Assembly: GCF_004358205.1 (NCBI RefSeq)
Contig: NZ_SMYO01000003.1
Location: 124,001-188,000 of the forward strand
Direction of reading: 5' to 3'
DNA from: Bacillus salipaludis
GTDB lineage: Bacteria > Bacillota > Bacilli > Bacillales_B > DSM-18226
DNA length: 64,000 nucleotides
Part shown: positions 9,878 to 19,237 of the stretch, piece by piece
Layout: each line of letters opens with the position of its first letter
Numbering within the stretch: position 1 is the first letter of the stretch
Translations under genes and position numbers: made by a program
The notes under the pieces: generated by a model
Databases searched by the model: none
The model's input: the letters and a program-made list of their open reading frames with translations, nothing else
Told to the model about the DNA's origin: nothing

Positions 9878-10644
9878 TTTTCTTCCTCCCATTCAACGAA
9901 TATTGGCTGTTTTTCTAAGTATGTTATGTAAGCATGAAGATCACTTAAACCATCTATAAAAAAGATGCGGCAGCCGCGTTCATCACCAAACTCTTTTAAT
10001 CTCGTAATTCGCTGGTAGCCAAGATTTTTGCTGGCAACATATCCTGAAATATATTCCGGATCATCGGACCAACATAATTCTGCGATTGTAGCTGGATGCT
10101 GACTTACTTTTGTTGCAAGTACAAGTGCCTCCTTTACCCTTTGACTTCGCGTGATTTTATGGTAAACTGCCCATTTGTCAAAATTCGAGGTAGACCAGTC
10201 CATTCGCGAAACCCGAATTCCTTTTTCGTTTCGATTATCGATTCGTTCACTAGAACGGATATCAAACAAAATGGCCCCTCTAAGCCCGGAATTTTCCGTA
10301 ATTTGCTCAAATGCTCTTTCAATACAGTTTCGGGGAACCCCGGCTATCTCTAAAAGGTTTTGTGCGATTGAATGCCCTTCTTTTACTGATTCCACTTCAT
10401 TTGTTCCAATCGGTAATGGCTTTAGTTTTGTTATTGGTTGATCTATTAATTCAAGCTGAATCTGCATAAAATCAGGGATGCCTCTTGAATGTGTTAATGC
10501 TTTTTCAAGCAGGACATTAACTGCATTTTTCAAATTGCCATAGGTAGAAATAAGTTCGCCGCCGGAAATATGCTTGCCCCCCTGCTTATGGGCCCCATTC
10601 TCAGAAGCTCTCATTCTAACACTATAAAAGCCCTCCTCACTCAA
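9874..10644 (-). CDS. bioW: 6-carboxyhexanoate-CoA ligase BioW
   Basis: Activates pimelate to pimeloyl-CoA with ATP, the first step of this operon. Recognisable features are [40 protein letters not shown] and [11 protein letters not shown] choose TTG 10644, about 256 residues: GGGAGG stands 8 bases upstream and the protein then aligns with the family N terminus. The frame extends to 10677, but that start would lie inside the BirA operator with no ribosome site. Repression by BirA with biotinyl-AMP is expected. Confidence 0.94.
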   Translation of the reverse strand: MSEEGFYSVRMRASENGAHKQGGKHISGGELISTYGNLKNAVNVLLEKALTHSRGIPDFMQIQLELIDQPITKLKPLPIGTNEVESVKEGHSIAQNLLEIAGVPRNCIERAFEQITENSGLRGAILFDIRSSERIDNRNEKGIRVSRMDWSTSNFDKWAVYHKITRSQRVKEALVLATKVSQHPATIAELCWSDDPEYISGYVASKNLGYQRITRLKEFGDERGCRIFFIDGLSDLHAYITYLEKQPIFVEWEEEK

Positions 10645-10663
10645 AATCTCTTCCTCCCAAATC

Positions 10664-10700
10664 AATATGTTAACCAAGTAAAATATTAAGTTAACATATT
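10664..10700 (-). promoter_or_regulatory. BirA operator of the biotin operon
   Basis: A perfect 11-bp inverted repeat, AATATGTTAAC at 10664-10674 and GTTAACATATT at 10690-10700, is separated by 15 bases. Half-site and spacing match BirA operators of Bacillus. It overlaps the predicted transcription start, so bound BirA-biotinyl-AMP should block initiation of bioW. Confidence 0.88.
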
Positions 10701-10702
10701 AA

Positions 10703-10731
10703 ATGTTAAAATCATCCATCAAATTTGTCAA
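10703..10731 (-). promoter_or_regulatory. Sigma-A promoter of the bio operon
   Basis: On the minus strand the -35 box is a consensus TTGACA (10726-10731) and the -10 box TAACAT (10703-10708), with a 17-base spacer. The predicted start near 10696 falls within the distal arm of the BirA operator. Confidence 0.75.
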
Positions 10732-10732
10732 T

Positions 10733-10784
10733 AGGGTGCCTGGCACCACCCGATTTTTCTTGTTCCACAAAAATGTTCCACAAG
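10733..10784 (+). repeat. GGTGCC hairpin element, copy A (half copy)
   Basis: Contains GGGTGCCTGGCACCACCCGA followed by TTTTTCTTGTTCCACA, the right part of an element also found at 47.45, 49.52, 51.63 and 56.69 kb. The left flank present in other copies is missing. It lies directly beside the -35 box of the bio promoter. Confidence 0.75.
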
Positions 10785-10850
10785 AAAAAAAGAGTGCTAA
10801 AAGGAATTGATTTTATATAGGAAGCAGTACCTCATCTAGTAAGGCACAAA

Positions 10851-10882
10851 AAAACCGTACAGACACCATCCTGTACAGTTTT
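10851..10882 (-). terminator. Terminator downstream of the Bcr/CflA exporter gene
   Basis: AAAACCGTACAG and CTGTACAGTTTTTT pair over about 12 bp with one mismatch. A-rich and T-rich flanks make it usable in both directions. The exporter gene ends 25 bases away on the minus strand. Confidence 0.7.
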
Positions 10883-10906
10883 TTATCAGGTATTAAATTT
10901 TTTTAA

Positions 10907-12163
10907 CTATGCTTTATATATATAGTGCTTGTTGTTTTTTTCCGGCTTCCTTTTTACAAGCAATACATATGAAAGTACTGCTCCGCAACCGGCAAATACG
11001 ATGACAATTCCCATAGGAATTGCTGAATGTCCTCCGCCAATTCCGACGAGCGGTGCGACAATTCCACCAAATGCCAGCGACATGACCCCTAGCAATGCAG
11101 ATGCACTGCCAGCATTATTACCTTGTGATTGCATTGCTAGTGAAAATCCTGCGGTATTTACCATGCCGACACTCGATACAACGAAAAATAATGGAATTAA
11201 AATGAAAATCAATTTTGCATGTGCCAGTATTAAAAGGAGTAAAACAATTCCTCCTATTGATGATGTCCCCAAACCAAATACCAGCAGTTTTGATTCATGA
11301 ATTCGTCCTGCCAATCTCCCGGCCGTCTGACTATTGATCATGATTCCCACCGCATTAATTGCGAAAATAAGACTGAACATTTGCGGTGAAGCGCCATAAA
11401 TATTTTGCACTACAAAAGGAGATCCCGAAATATAGGCAAACATGGCTGCAAAAACCAAACCCTGTGCTAATGCATAGCCCATAAATCGACGATCTAAAAT
11501 TATCCTTAGAAAGGTGTTATATGTATTTTTAACACCTCCGGCAGAACGCTTTTCATGAGGAAGAGTTTCCGGTAAACCAAAAAGTACAACAAAAAACATC
11601 ACAATGCCGATACCACTTAAAACAATAAATACTCCCTGCCATGGAACGAATTTTAACAATTGGCCCCCTACCACTGGAGCCAGAATTGGGGCGAGGCCAT
11701 TGACCAACGCAAGGAGCGCAAAAAACTTTGTTAATTCACTGCCGGAGTATAAATCACGGACAATCGCCCTTGAAATCACAATTCCCGCCGAACCCGCCAA
11801 GCCTTGGACCAACCGCAAGATAATTAATCCCCAAATGGATGGGCTAAATACACATAAAAAGGACGCGATAAAATAGGTAATTAAACCAATTAAAAGGGGT
11901 TTACGCCGTCCGCTTACATCACTGATTGGTCCGGCGAACAGCTGACCGGAAGCTAGACCAATTACGAAAAAGCTTAAGCTAAGCTGTACGAAAGATGGAT
12001 TTGATTCAAAATCCTTTGCAATATTAGGTAAAGCAGGTAAATACATATCAATGGATAACGGACCAAATGCAGCCAGCGAACCAAGTACAATTGCCATCCA
12101 TACCCTCTTAGAGCGGGAAAGTCCCTCCTGATTATTCATTGAATAATCTGCCATATTGATCAA
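10907..12163 (-). CDS. Bcr/CflA-family drug efflux MFS transporter
   Basis: Drug:proton antiporter of the major facilitator superfamily in the cytoplasmic membrane, 418 residues with 12 predicted helices. The Bcr/CflA hallmarks are SIDMYLPALPNIAKDF after helix 1, GPISDVSGRRKPLLIG between helices 2 and 3, and RLVQGLAGSAGIVISRAIVRD. GGAAGG lies 5 bases before TTG 12163; ATG 12154 is the alternative start. The gene stands alone between the bio operon and the signalling cluster. The substrate is unknown. Confidence 0.88.
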   Translation of the reverse strand: MINMADYSMNNQEGLSRSKRVWMAIVLGSLAAFGPLSIDMYLPALPNIAKDFESNPSFVQLSLSFFVIGLASGQLFAGPISDVSGRRKPLLIGLITYFIASFLCVFSPSIWGLIILRLVQGLAGSAGIVISRAIVRDLYSGSELTKFFALLALVNGLAPILAPVVGGQLLKFVPWQGVFIVLSGIGIVMFFVVLFGLPETLPHEKRSAGGVKNTYNTFLRIILDRRFMGYALAQGLVFAAMFAYISGSPFVVQNIYGASPQMFSLIFAINAVGIMINSQTAGRLAGRIHESKLLVFGLGTSSIGGIVLLLLILAHAKLIFILIPLFFVVSSVGMVNTAGFSLAMQSQGNNAGSASALLGVMSLAFGGIVAPLVGIGGGHSAIPMGIVIVFAGCGAVLSYVLLVKRKPEKNNKHYIYKA

Positions 12164-12443
12164 TCATTCCTTCCGTCATTTCAGTTTATAAAAAGCCATA
12201 CCATTACCAATTCATTTCTTTTTTTTCGAATCCCTAAAAGAAATGATCTTACTAACATATGTTAGCAAATTTCCAAAAAATTGATAAGAAAAACACTTAT
12301 AATATAATGTGTTTTTAGCAGAATGGCTTGAAGATGACGGTTTATTCGTTCACGCTAAAAATTAAATCCCTCAACCAATCACGGCTGGTGGATTTCTTTA
12401 AATATCGTTTTATCTTTTTTGAGAAGGAATTAGATTCTTTCGT

Positions 12444-13400
12444 CTATTTCGTACCAAAATGAACCTTTTCTTTATAAAAGTCTAATCTTTCCTGCGCATT
12501 TTCTTTAATGATGATATCAACACCTGTATCAACTATTTTCTTTACATGCTCTCCCTTTATGACTTTTAGGGCTGTTTCAACAGCTAAATGGCCCATATCA
12601 AAGGGATTTTGAGCGACTGTTGCAGAAATGGTTCCATCCTTGATATATTTCACCATATTAGGAATTCCATCTGCTCCAATAACCGGCATTACCCGGTCCT
12701 CTTCCTTAAGGACCTTTATAATCCGATAAGCAAGATTATCATGTGTAGCAATGAATCCTTTAAGATTAGGATTTTCTATCAAAATCTGATTCACTTCTTT
12801 TCTAACCATCTTTAAATCATCTGGAACGCCCGCTTTTTCCGCTGCCACAATCATTCCTGAATTTTTTAAGGCAATTTTAGCCCCCGTTATCCTATCTTTA
12901 AAAACTGGGACTGATAGATTTCCAGCGATAATCGCTACTTTATTGCCCGGATGCAGCTCAGAGCTCAATAATGAACCTGCCTTCTTGCCTAAATCAACGT
13001 TGTCAGAACCAACATACGCCGTTTTATTCGGCCATGGATTATTTTGATCCATCAAAAGAACAGGAATATGCTTTTTTTTCGTAAACTTATCCAATATCGG
13101 AATAACAGAAGAACTAATTGGCGAGACAATTAAAACATCAGGTTTTTCTTGATAGAGTTTCTTTAATATCCGGGCCTGTTCTTCAACTGATTCCTTATCC
13201 GTTCCGACTACTTCCCCATTAATACCAAAGTCTTTAAATCCTTGTTCGACACCTGATTTCACTATTTCAAAATATTGTGTGTCTAAATTTTTTAACACTA
13301 CAACCACTTTCGGTTTATTATATGATTTATAGATTAGTCCAACTAGTATGACGGAAATTATAACAATCATCAGAATAACTACTTTTCCTTTTTTAAACAC
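12444..13400 (-). CDS. Membrane-anchored sugar-binding-type protein (RbsB-like)
   Basis: Periplasmic-binding-protein fold of the ribose/galactose class (318 residues). One hydrophobic segment at residues 8-25 acts as an uncleaved anchor or signal; no lipobox cysteine is seen, unlike ordinary Gram-positive binding lipoproteins. Class features are PDVLIVSPISSSVIP, VLLMDQNNP, AYVGSDNVDLGKKAG, ATHDNLA and VIGADGIPNMVKYI. No permease or ATPase gene is nearby; it lies 41 bases after a sensor kinase gene. I infer that it presents a ligand to one of the cluster kinases instead of serving transport. The ligand is unknown. Confidence 0.8.
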   Translation of the reverse strand: MFKKGKVVILMIVIISVILVGLIYKSYNKPKVVVVLKNLDTQYFEIVKSGVEQGFKDFGINGEVVGTDKESVEEQARILKKLYQEKPDVLIVSPISSSVIPILDKFTKKKHIPVLLMDQNNPWPNKTAYVGSDNVDLGKKAGSLLSSELHPGNKVAIIAGNLSVPVFKDRITGAKIALKNSGMIVAAEKAGVPDDLKMVRKEVNQILIENPNLKGFIATHDNLAYRIIKVLKEEDRVMPVIGADGIPNMVKYIKDGTISATVAQNPFDMGHLAVETALKVIKGEHVKKIVDTGVDIIIKENAQERLDFYKEKVHFGTK

Positions 13401-13441
13401 AAAATCCTTCCCTCTTTTCTGTTTTAAAAACTATGGGTAGT

Positions 13442-15487
13442 TTAAAAGGAATTTAATTGAAAACGAATCGAGAACGTAGTTCCTTCATTCCCGGTTTTAA
13501 TATCAATTTCAGCATGGTGGCGTTTGGCCACACTATAACAGATGGCTAAACCCAGGCCTGTTCCCTTTTCCTTTGTAGTAAAGAAAGGTGTCCCTAATTT
13601 TTGCAAAACTTCCGGGTTGATTCCATGACCTTGATCCTTTATTTCCAAAAAAACGGCCTGTTGATCGGTATAGGTTTTTATCGTAAGCTGCCCATTTGAC
13701 GACATCGCATCAAATCCATTTAATGAAATATTTAAGATCAGCTGGCGAATTTCTTTATGATCAAGGAAAATATCTGGACAATCATGTAAATCCAGTTTTA
13801 CCTGTTTACTAGAACGCATTGCTTCCGCTTGAATTAGTGGAAAAATAGCTTTTAAAATCGCATTCAAACTTTGTTTTTTCTTTACACTAACCTTATTTTT
13901 CGCTAGGTTAAGAAATTCCGTGATGATGGAATTAGCTCTCGTTAATTCTTCTAACATGATATCGATAATATCAGGTGCTAAAGGGTCTTTATTATTTCTT
14001 GATATTTGTAAAAATCCTTGAACCGTCGTCATCGGATTCCGAATTTCATGGGCAATCCCGGCAGCCATCTCCCCAATTAAATTTAACCGATCTAATCGGG
14101 ACATCTCTTTTTCCAGAAGTACCCTCTCAGAGATATCGTTTAATACAATCAAAATACATGGCTCAGGATACACATCTATCATTTCAGTTGATAATAATCC
14201 ATCGCGTAGATCGCCGGTTTTCGTCCGATAATTTATTTTCTTATTGCGAATCTTATAATCAATCTGAATTGGGTTCCCCGTAGCTTCCTCAATAAAATTG
14301 TTCAAATTTATTTTTTGTTGTTTAATCTCTTCAAGAGAATAGCCTGTATAACTTAACCAACTGGTATTTACCTCAATAATCGTAAAATCTCTTTTGGAGA
14401 AAATCGCCATTAAACTTGGACTAGCAGCAAATATTTTCCGAAATCTTTCTTGTGATTGGAATAAATGGTCAGCAATTTTTTTCCGTTCCTCAATTTCGGA
14501 TTGAAGCTTTTCGTTTGCCTTAATTAGTTCCTCTGTTCGTTTTTCGACAATATATTCGAGATTATTGAACTTCAATCTTTTAACTTCCTCAATCTGCTTT
14601 CTTTCTGTTACATCACGGATCGTACATACAAAGATCTGGTGATTTTCAACGGATGTTTCACCAATGAGAATATCCGCATGAAAGTGGCGCCGGTCTTTCT
14701 TAATGCCTACAGATTCAATCACTCTACCGACTGATTTTTTTATAGTGGTTAAAAAAGATAACCGGACAAGATCGTCATCAGATTTATGAAATAGGACAGC
14801 AACGTTTTTCCCTATGATATCATCAGCTGTATAACCAAACATTTTTTTTATAGCAGGATTCACGGATAAAACAGAACCTTGTTCATCAAAGGTAACAATC
14901 GTATCGACTATGGTTTCTCCAATAACTTTCGACAGTGCCTCAGTTCGACGTAGATTTAACGTGGTTCGATCCAATTTTCGATTGATTTCTTTCAGCTCAT
15001 TTGTCCGCTCGCGATTCGTTTGAAGAATATTTTCTTCATGTTTTTGATGAATTTTTACAAATTGTTCGATTTTCCGTTTTAATGTATCAGGATGAAATGG
15101 TTTAAAAACATAATCAATTGCCCCTGCGGCATAACCTTGATGTACATGTTCCTTTTCTTGACTAATGGCCGTAATGAATATAATGGGAATATGTCTCGTT
15201 TTTTCTCTGGCTTTAATCAGCTTAGCCGTTTCAAAACCATTTAGTCCAGGCATTTGTACGTCTAGTAATATAACCGCGAAATCCTGCTTTAGCATACAAA
15301 TTAACGCTTCTTTTCCCGAGTTAGCACTTACCAAATTATAATTGGGAGAATTCAGTACAGCTTCCAACGCTAAAAGATTTTCTGGATGATCGTCTACCAT
15401 TAATATGTTCACTTTATTTGTTGGGAAACTACTTATTTTTTCGGAATAGTCTTTCTGATCCGTCGAATTCTTCGTAACAGTTTTCAT
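13442..15487 (-). CDS. REC-PAS-PAS-histidine kinase
   Basis: Soluble 681-residue signalling protein with no membrane segment. A receiver domain covers residues of about 27-145 (LMVDDHPENL, phospho-acceptor in ILLDVQMPG, switch lysine in VFKPF). Two PAS domains follow at about 185-300 and 345-460, separated by helical linkers. The kinase core has the H-box AAGIAHEIRNPMTTVQGFL, an N-box NISLNGFDAM, and G boxes DQGHGI and TKEKGTGLGL. The gene overlaps the 3-prime end of cheR by 59 bases. It probably receives phosphate from the upstream hybrid kinase at its N-terminal REC, then acts on a partner not encoded in the cluster. Confidence 0.88.
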   Translation of the reverse strand: MKTVTKNSTDQKDYSEKISSFPTNKVNILMVDDHPENLLALEAVLNSPNYNLVSANSGKEALICMLKQDFAVILLDVQMPGLNGFETAKLIKAREKTRHIPIIFITAISQEKEHVHQGYAAGAIDYVFKPFHPDTLKRKIEQFVKIHQKHEENILQTNRERTNELKEINRKLDRTTLNLRRTEALSKVIGETIVDTIVTFDEQGSVLSVNPAIKKMFGYTADDIIGKNVAVLFHKSDDDLVRLSFLTTIKKSVGRVIESVGIKKDRRHFHADILIGETSVENHQIFVCTIRDVTERKQIEEVKRLKFNNLEYIVEKRTEELIKANEKLQSEIEERKKIADHLFQSQERFRKIFAASPSLMAIFSKRDFTIIEVNTSWLSYTGYSLEEIKQQKINLNNFIEEATGNPIQIDYKIRNKKINYRTKTGDLRDGLLSTEMIDVYPEPCILIVLNDISERVLLEKEMSRLDRLNLIGEMAAGIAHEIRNPMTTVQGFLQISRNNKDPLAPDIIDIMLEELTRANSIITEFLNLAKNKVSVKKKQSLNAILKAIFPLIQAEAMRSSKQVKLDLHDCPDIFLDHKEIRQLILNISLNGFDAMSSNGQLTIKTYTDQQAVFLEIKDQGHGINPEVLQKLGTPFFTTKEKGTGLGLAICYSVAKRHHAEIDIKTGNEGTTFSIRFQLNSF

Positions 15488-16271
15488 AACTCGTAAACTT
15501 TATCCCCTCTCTTTTTCCCAGCCCGAGAAAGCCTGAATGGCTTAGGCTGTTATATAATAATTTATGAACCTCATTTTGTAGCGTTTTATTAAAATAGATG
15601 AGTACATTCCGGCAAATAATAATATCAAACTCATTAAAGGATTGATCGGTTACCAGATTATGCTGGGCAAAAAATACATTTTTTCTAAGAAAGGCATGAA
15701 AAAAAACCTTATCGCCAGTGGCCTTATAATATTCCGAAAATGCCCTCTTTCCACCCGCTTCCAGGTAGTTTTTCGTATATAGTTTCATTACATCTAATGG
15801 AAAAGTTCCCTGCTTTGCTTTTTCGAGAATCAGATGGTTTAAATCCGTCGCGTAAATTTTCGATTTTTCATAAATACCTTCTTCATACAAGAGAATCGCC
15901 ATCGAATAAACTTCTTCTCCGGAAGAGCAGCCAACATGCCAAATTCGTATTTCCGGATAATCCTTTATCATCGGGATAATTTTTGTTCGAAAAGACTTAA
16001 AAAATGTAGGATCGCGAAACATCTCCGTCACATTAATGGAAAAGTCCAAAAACAAACTCAACATCGTCTCTGAGTCACGAAGGACTTTTTCCTGAAGAGC
16101 CGAAACACTCGATAGGTTCTCCTTTTTAACACGTTGGCTAATTCTCCTTTGAATAAAAGGAAACGCATAGTTTCTAAAATCGTATCCATAATAGCGAAAA
16201 ACAGCCTCAAGCAGTAATTCAATTTCAATATTTTCAATCTCTTCTGATTGCAGAATTGGAGGATTTTTCAT
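15429..16271 (-). CDS. CheR-type protein methyltransferase (RsbM-like)
   Basis: SAM-dependent glutamate O-methyltransferase of 280 residues. The N-terminal helical CheR domain contains RRISQRVKK and SINVTEMFRDPTFF, and the SAM site is WHVGCSSGEEVYSMAILL with IYATDLN. A late motif IICRNVLIYFN is also typical. No chemoreceptor or cheB is near. In the B. cereus group a CheR-like enzyme, RsbM, methylates the adjacent hybrid kinase RsbK; the same pairing is likely here with the kinase encoded 19 bases upstream. Confidence 0.88.
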   Translation of the reverse strand: MKNPPILQSEEIENIEIELLLEAVFRYYGYDFRNYAFPFIQRRISQRVKKENLSSVSALQEKVLRDSETMLSLFLDFSINVTEMFRDPTFFKSFRTKIIPMIKDYPEIRIWHVGCSSGEEVYSMAILLYEEGIYEKSKIYATDLNHLILEKAKQGTFPLDVMKLYTKNYLEAGGKRAFSEYYKATGDKVFFHAFLRKNVFFAQHNLVTDQSFNEFDIIICRNVLIYFNKTLQNEVHKLLYNSLSHSGFLGLGKREGIKFTSYENCYEEFDGSERLFRKNK

Positions 16272-16290
16272 TGTATTATTTCAATCCCTT

Positions 16291-19014
16291 CTATTGATAC
16301 AGCCAAACCTGCATTAACGAGAAAAGTTGGTCTAAATTAATTGGCTTACTAATATAATCCGTAGCCCCCGCCTCTAAACATTCCTCTCTGCTCCGCTTCA
16401 TCGCTTTTGCTGTAAGGGCAATGATTGGTAAGGTTTTAAATTCTGAGGTTTGCCGAATTTTCCGCATTGCCTCAAACCCGTCCATCTCCGGCATCATAAT
16501 GTCCATTAAAATAAGATCAGTATCCGGGCTATTCTTTAATACCTCAATTCCTTCCCGACCGTTTTCTGCTACAATTACTTCCATCCCATTCTCCTCAAGG
16601 GCAATGGTAAGGGCATATACATTGCGTATATCATCATCCACTATAAGAATTTTCTTATTATTCAAGATTGAATTCTCACACCGTTTTGGTTGAATCTCTA
16701 CAGTTTCAAATGTTTCATTCTCATAAAGCGTTACGGCTGCTTCATCCATTGCCGTATTTTCAACCACTGTTTTTTGGCTGTAGGGTAAAAATAACGTAAA
16801 AGTGCTCCCTTTTCCTTTTTTACTTGATACCTCAATAAATCCACCTAATAAATGGGCCATCTCCCGGCTAATCGAAAGTCCTAAGCCGGTACCGCCATAT
16901 TGACGACTGGTCGTTCCGTCTTCTTGAATAAAGGCATCAAATATCGAGACTTGTTTGTCTTCCTCAATTCCGATTCCCGTATCGATAACGGAGAAAGCAA
17001 GCATTGTTTTCCTTTTTGTTTTTCCATTGGTTAGTGGACCACTGGCATTTTTTATTACCTTCTGTACTCGTAAGGTTACATTGCCGACCTCCGTGAATTT
17101 AAAGGCATTAGAAAGTAAATTCTTCAAGATTTGCTGCAAACGCTGCTCATCTGTCAAGAACGTCTCCGATAATCCTTCTTCTAATTCTGTTGTGAAGCCA
17201 ACATTTGTTTGAATCGCGACAGGAGAAAATTGGCGATGAATAAATTTCTCTAATTCCTGCAATTCAACCTCTTTTAGATTAATATCTAATTTACCTGACT
17301 CTACCTTTGCTAAATCCAGAATATCATTTATTAAATGAAGTAAATCGTTCCCAGACGAGTAGATGGTCCGAATATACTCTTGTTGCTTAGCTGTAAGGTT
17401 TCCCTGCCCATTTTCAGAGAGGATTTGCGCTAAAATGAGCAAACTATTCAGTGGTGTCCTTAACTCATGCGACATATTTGCTAGAAACTCAGATTTATAT
17501 TGAGAGCTAAGCTCTAGTTGCTGCGCTTTCTCTTCAAGCTCCTCCCGAACCTTTTCGATTTCAACATTTTTTTGCTCAGAGGCTTCATATTGCTCTTCGA
17601 GTTTTTCATTTGTTGTCCGTAACTCTTCTTGCTGTAACTGCAGTTCCTCTGATTGGGCTTGAAGTTCCTCGGTAAGTGCCTGCGATTCCTGTAAAAGTTT
17701 TTCAACCTTCATATGGTTCACAATACTATTAATCTTGATGCCAATATTATTATTGACTGCTTCGAGCAGTTTTACTTGCAACGGACTAAAGGACGTGAAG
17801 GAAGCAATTTCAATAACTGCTAGTACATGATTTTCAAACTGGACCGGCAATATAATAATATTTTTCGGTGAAGCTTCTCCTGTTCCAGACCCCACTCTTA
17901 TATAATTGTCCGGGACATGACTTAAAAGAATCGGACGCTTTTCAAGTGCACATTGTCCAACCAGCCCTTCTCCAAAACGAAAACGCATATAATCTTTATT
18001 CTTATCTAAGGAGGCATAACTTGAAATCTTTTTTAAATAATATTGATCTTCTTCCACTTCTTTTATATAAAAAACCCCAAAACTCGCCTCTACCATTGGA
18101 ACAAGCTTCGTTATTAATAGCTCTGCTAACATCGCCACATTTTCAATTTCGGGGTAAATCGTCGCGATTTCAGCAATTTTTGTATTTAACCAACTTTGCT
18201 CTTCTGCTTCTAGTAAAAATTGTTTCTCAAGCTTACTATGCTTCTCCAGTTCATTTGCCATTTTATTAAAAGCAACGGCAATTTCCCCTAACTCACCCTT
18301 TGCAGAATGATCAATTCGTGGTAAAGAGTCAAAGTTGCTTGTGGTTGCCCTTTTCATGACATCGGTGATTTTGTTCAAGTTTTTAGTAATGCTTCTAATA
18401 ATCCAAAACGTAAAACCAATACCAATAACCAAGGCAATGGCAAGGTAGCTGTAAATCACGGTGACTGCCCAATTATATGTATCTTTAGACCCGATCAGTT
18501 CATCCTTCAACTTTTGTGATTGCAAGCGATAAAGAATATCGGCAATTTGCATCATTCTTTGCCGAAGCAGTTCTGAATCCTTCCAAAAAGAATCTGGAAT
18601 TTCAATATCTTTATTTAATTTTTTTTCAACCAAAGCTTGCTGCCCCATATTATTGTAGGTATCATGCAATGTTTTTAACTTTTCCATTAGCTCTTGCGCT
18701 TTCTGGTCGGTGTCCCTTTTTTTTAGTGCATCCAGCGCTGTGGCTAAAGTGGTTTGTGAATCTTCCCAATCATTCTTTGCGGCTTTATTCATTTCCTGGT
18801 GATGATCGGTTAATGCAGAACTAAGCTCTAAACCAATTCTAGTTGTTTCAAATTTAATATCAGAAGCCATTTCGATTCTTTCATTTAAATCATTCACTAC
18901 AAGGTTTAAATTCACGGTTGTTTGTTCGAGCATGTTCATTAAAACTAACGCGATGATAAAAAATAATAGCAGTAAAGACCCCGTGCCCGTATAAAGCTTT
19001 GTTTTAAATTTCAT
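16291..19014 (-). CDS. Membrane hybrid sensor kinase (RsbK-like)
   Basis: 907-residue sensor. Helix TM1 is at about 7-28, an extracytoplasmic helical domain (CHASE3-like) at 29-180, and TM2 at about 183-206. HAMP follows to about 258, then GAF at about 275-430 and a long Gln/Glu-rich coiled coil at about 440-505. The kinase core has H-box SHELRTPLNSLL, N-box LKNLLSNAFKFTE, and G boxes DTGIGI and GGTGLGL. A C-terminal receiver has the acceptor Asp in LILMDIMMPEMDG and switch Lys in DYISKPI. This order matches B. cereus RsbK, whose partner CheR-like methyltransferase gene is also adjacent. It is the first gene of the four-gene cluster. Confidence 0.9.
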   Translation of the reverse strand: MKFKTKLYTGTGSLLLLFFIIALVLMNMLEQTTVNLNLVVNDLNERIEMASDIKFETTRIGLELSSALTDHHQEMNKAAKNDWEDSQTTLATALDALKKRDTDQKAQELMEKLKTLHDTYNNMGQQALVEKKLNKDIEIPDSFWKDSELLRQRMMQIADILYRLQSQKLKDELIGSKDTYNWAVTVIYSYLAIALVIGIGFTFWIIRSITKNLNKITDVMKRATTSNFDSLPRIDHSAKGELGEIAVAFNKMANELEKHSKLEKQFLLEAEEQSWLNTKIAEIATIYPEIENVAMLAELLITKLVPMVEASFGVFYIKEVEEDQYYLKKISSYASLDKNKDYMRFRFGEGLVGQCALEKRPILLSHVPDNYIRVGSGTGEASPKNIIILPVQFENHVLAVIEIASFTSFSPLQVKLLEAVNNNIGIKINSIVNHMKVEKLLQESQALTEELQAQSEELQLQQEELRTTNEKLEEQYEASEQKNVEIEKVREELEEKAQQLELSSQYKSEFLANMSHELRTPLNSLLILAQILSENGQGNLTAKQQEYIRTIYSSGNDLLHLINDILDLAKVESGKLDINLKEVELQELEKFIHRQFSPVAIQTNVGFTTELEEGLSETFLTDEQRLQQILKNLLSNAFKFTEVGNVTLRVQKVIKNASGPLTNGKTKRKTMLAFSVIDTGIGIEEDKQVSIFDAFIQEDGTTSRQYGGTGLGLSISREMAHLLGGFIEVSSKKGKGSTFTLFLPYSQKTVVENTAMDEAAVTLYENETFETVEIQPKRCENSILNNKKILIVDDDIRNVYALTIALEENGMEVIVAENGREGIEVLKNSPDTDLILMDIMMPEMDGFEAMRKIRQTSEFKTLPIIALTAKAMKRSREECLEAGATDYISKPINLDQLFSLMQVWLYQ

Positions 19015-19200
19015 AATATCCCAGATTCCTTTTTTAAATTTTTAAGTTTCTAAAAAGACTGAATATTAGTAGCAAAAAAAATCATTGCCTTTAACTTTAT
19101 CTATCATACTGCATTATTATCGAGGATAAAATATTTTTTTTGAAAAAAAGCGAGAATCAGAAGAGGACAGACCTTTCAATACTAGGTTTTTTATGAAAAA

Positions 19201-19232
19201 CAACTCCCCAAGCCGAATGGCCTGGGGAGTTG
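19201..19232 (-). terminator. Terminator downstream of purU
   Basis: CAACTCCCCA and TGGGGAGTTG form a perfect 10-bp stem around a 12-base loop. On the minus strand it is followed by TTTTTCAT, and the purU stop lies just upstream. Confidence 0.8.
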
Positions 19233-19237
19233 TTGTT

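Noticed and set aside
12444..13400. Sugar ABC-transporter binding lipoprotein
   Set aside because: No lipobox cysteine and no permease or ATPase genes; placement after a sensor kinase favours a sensory role.
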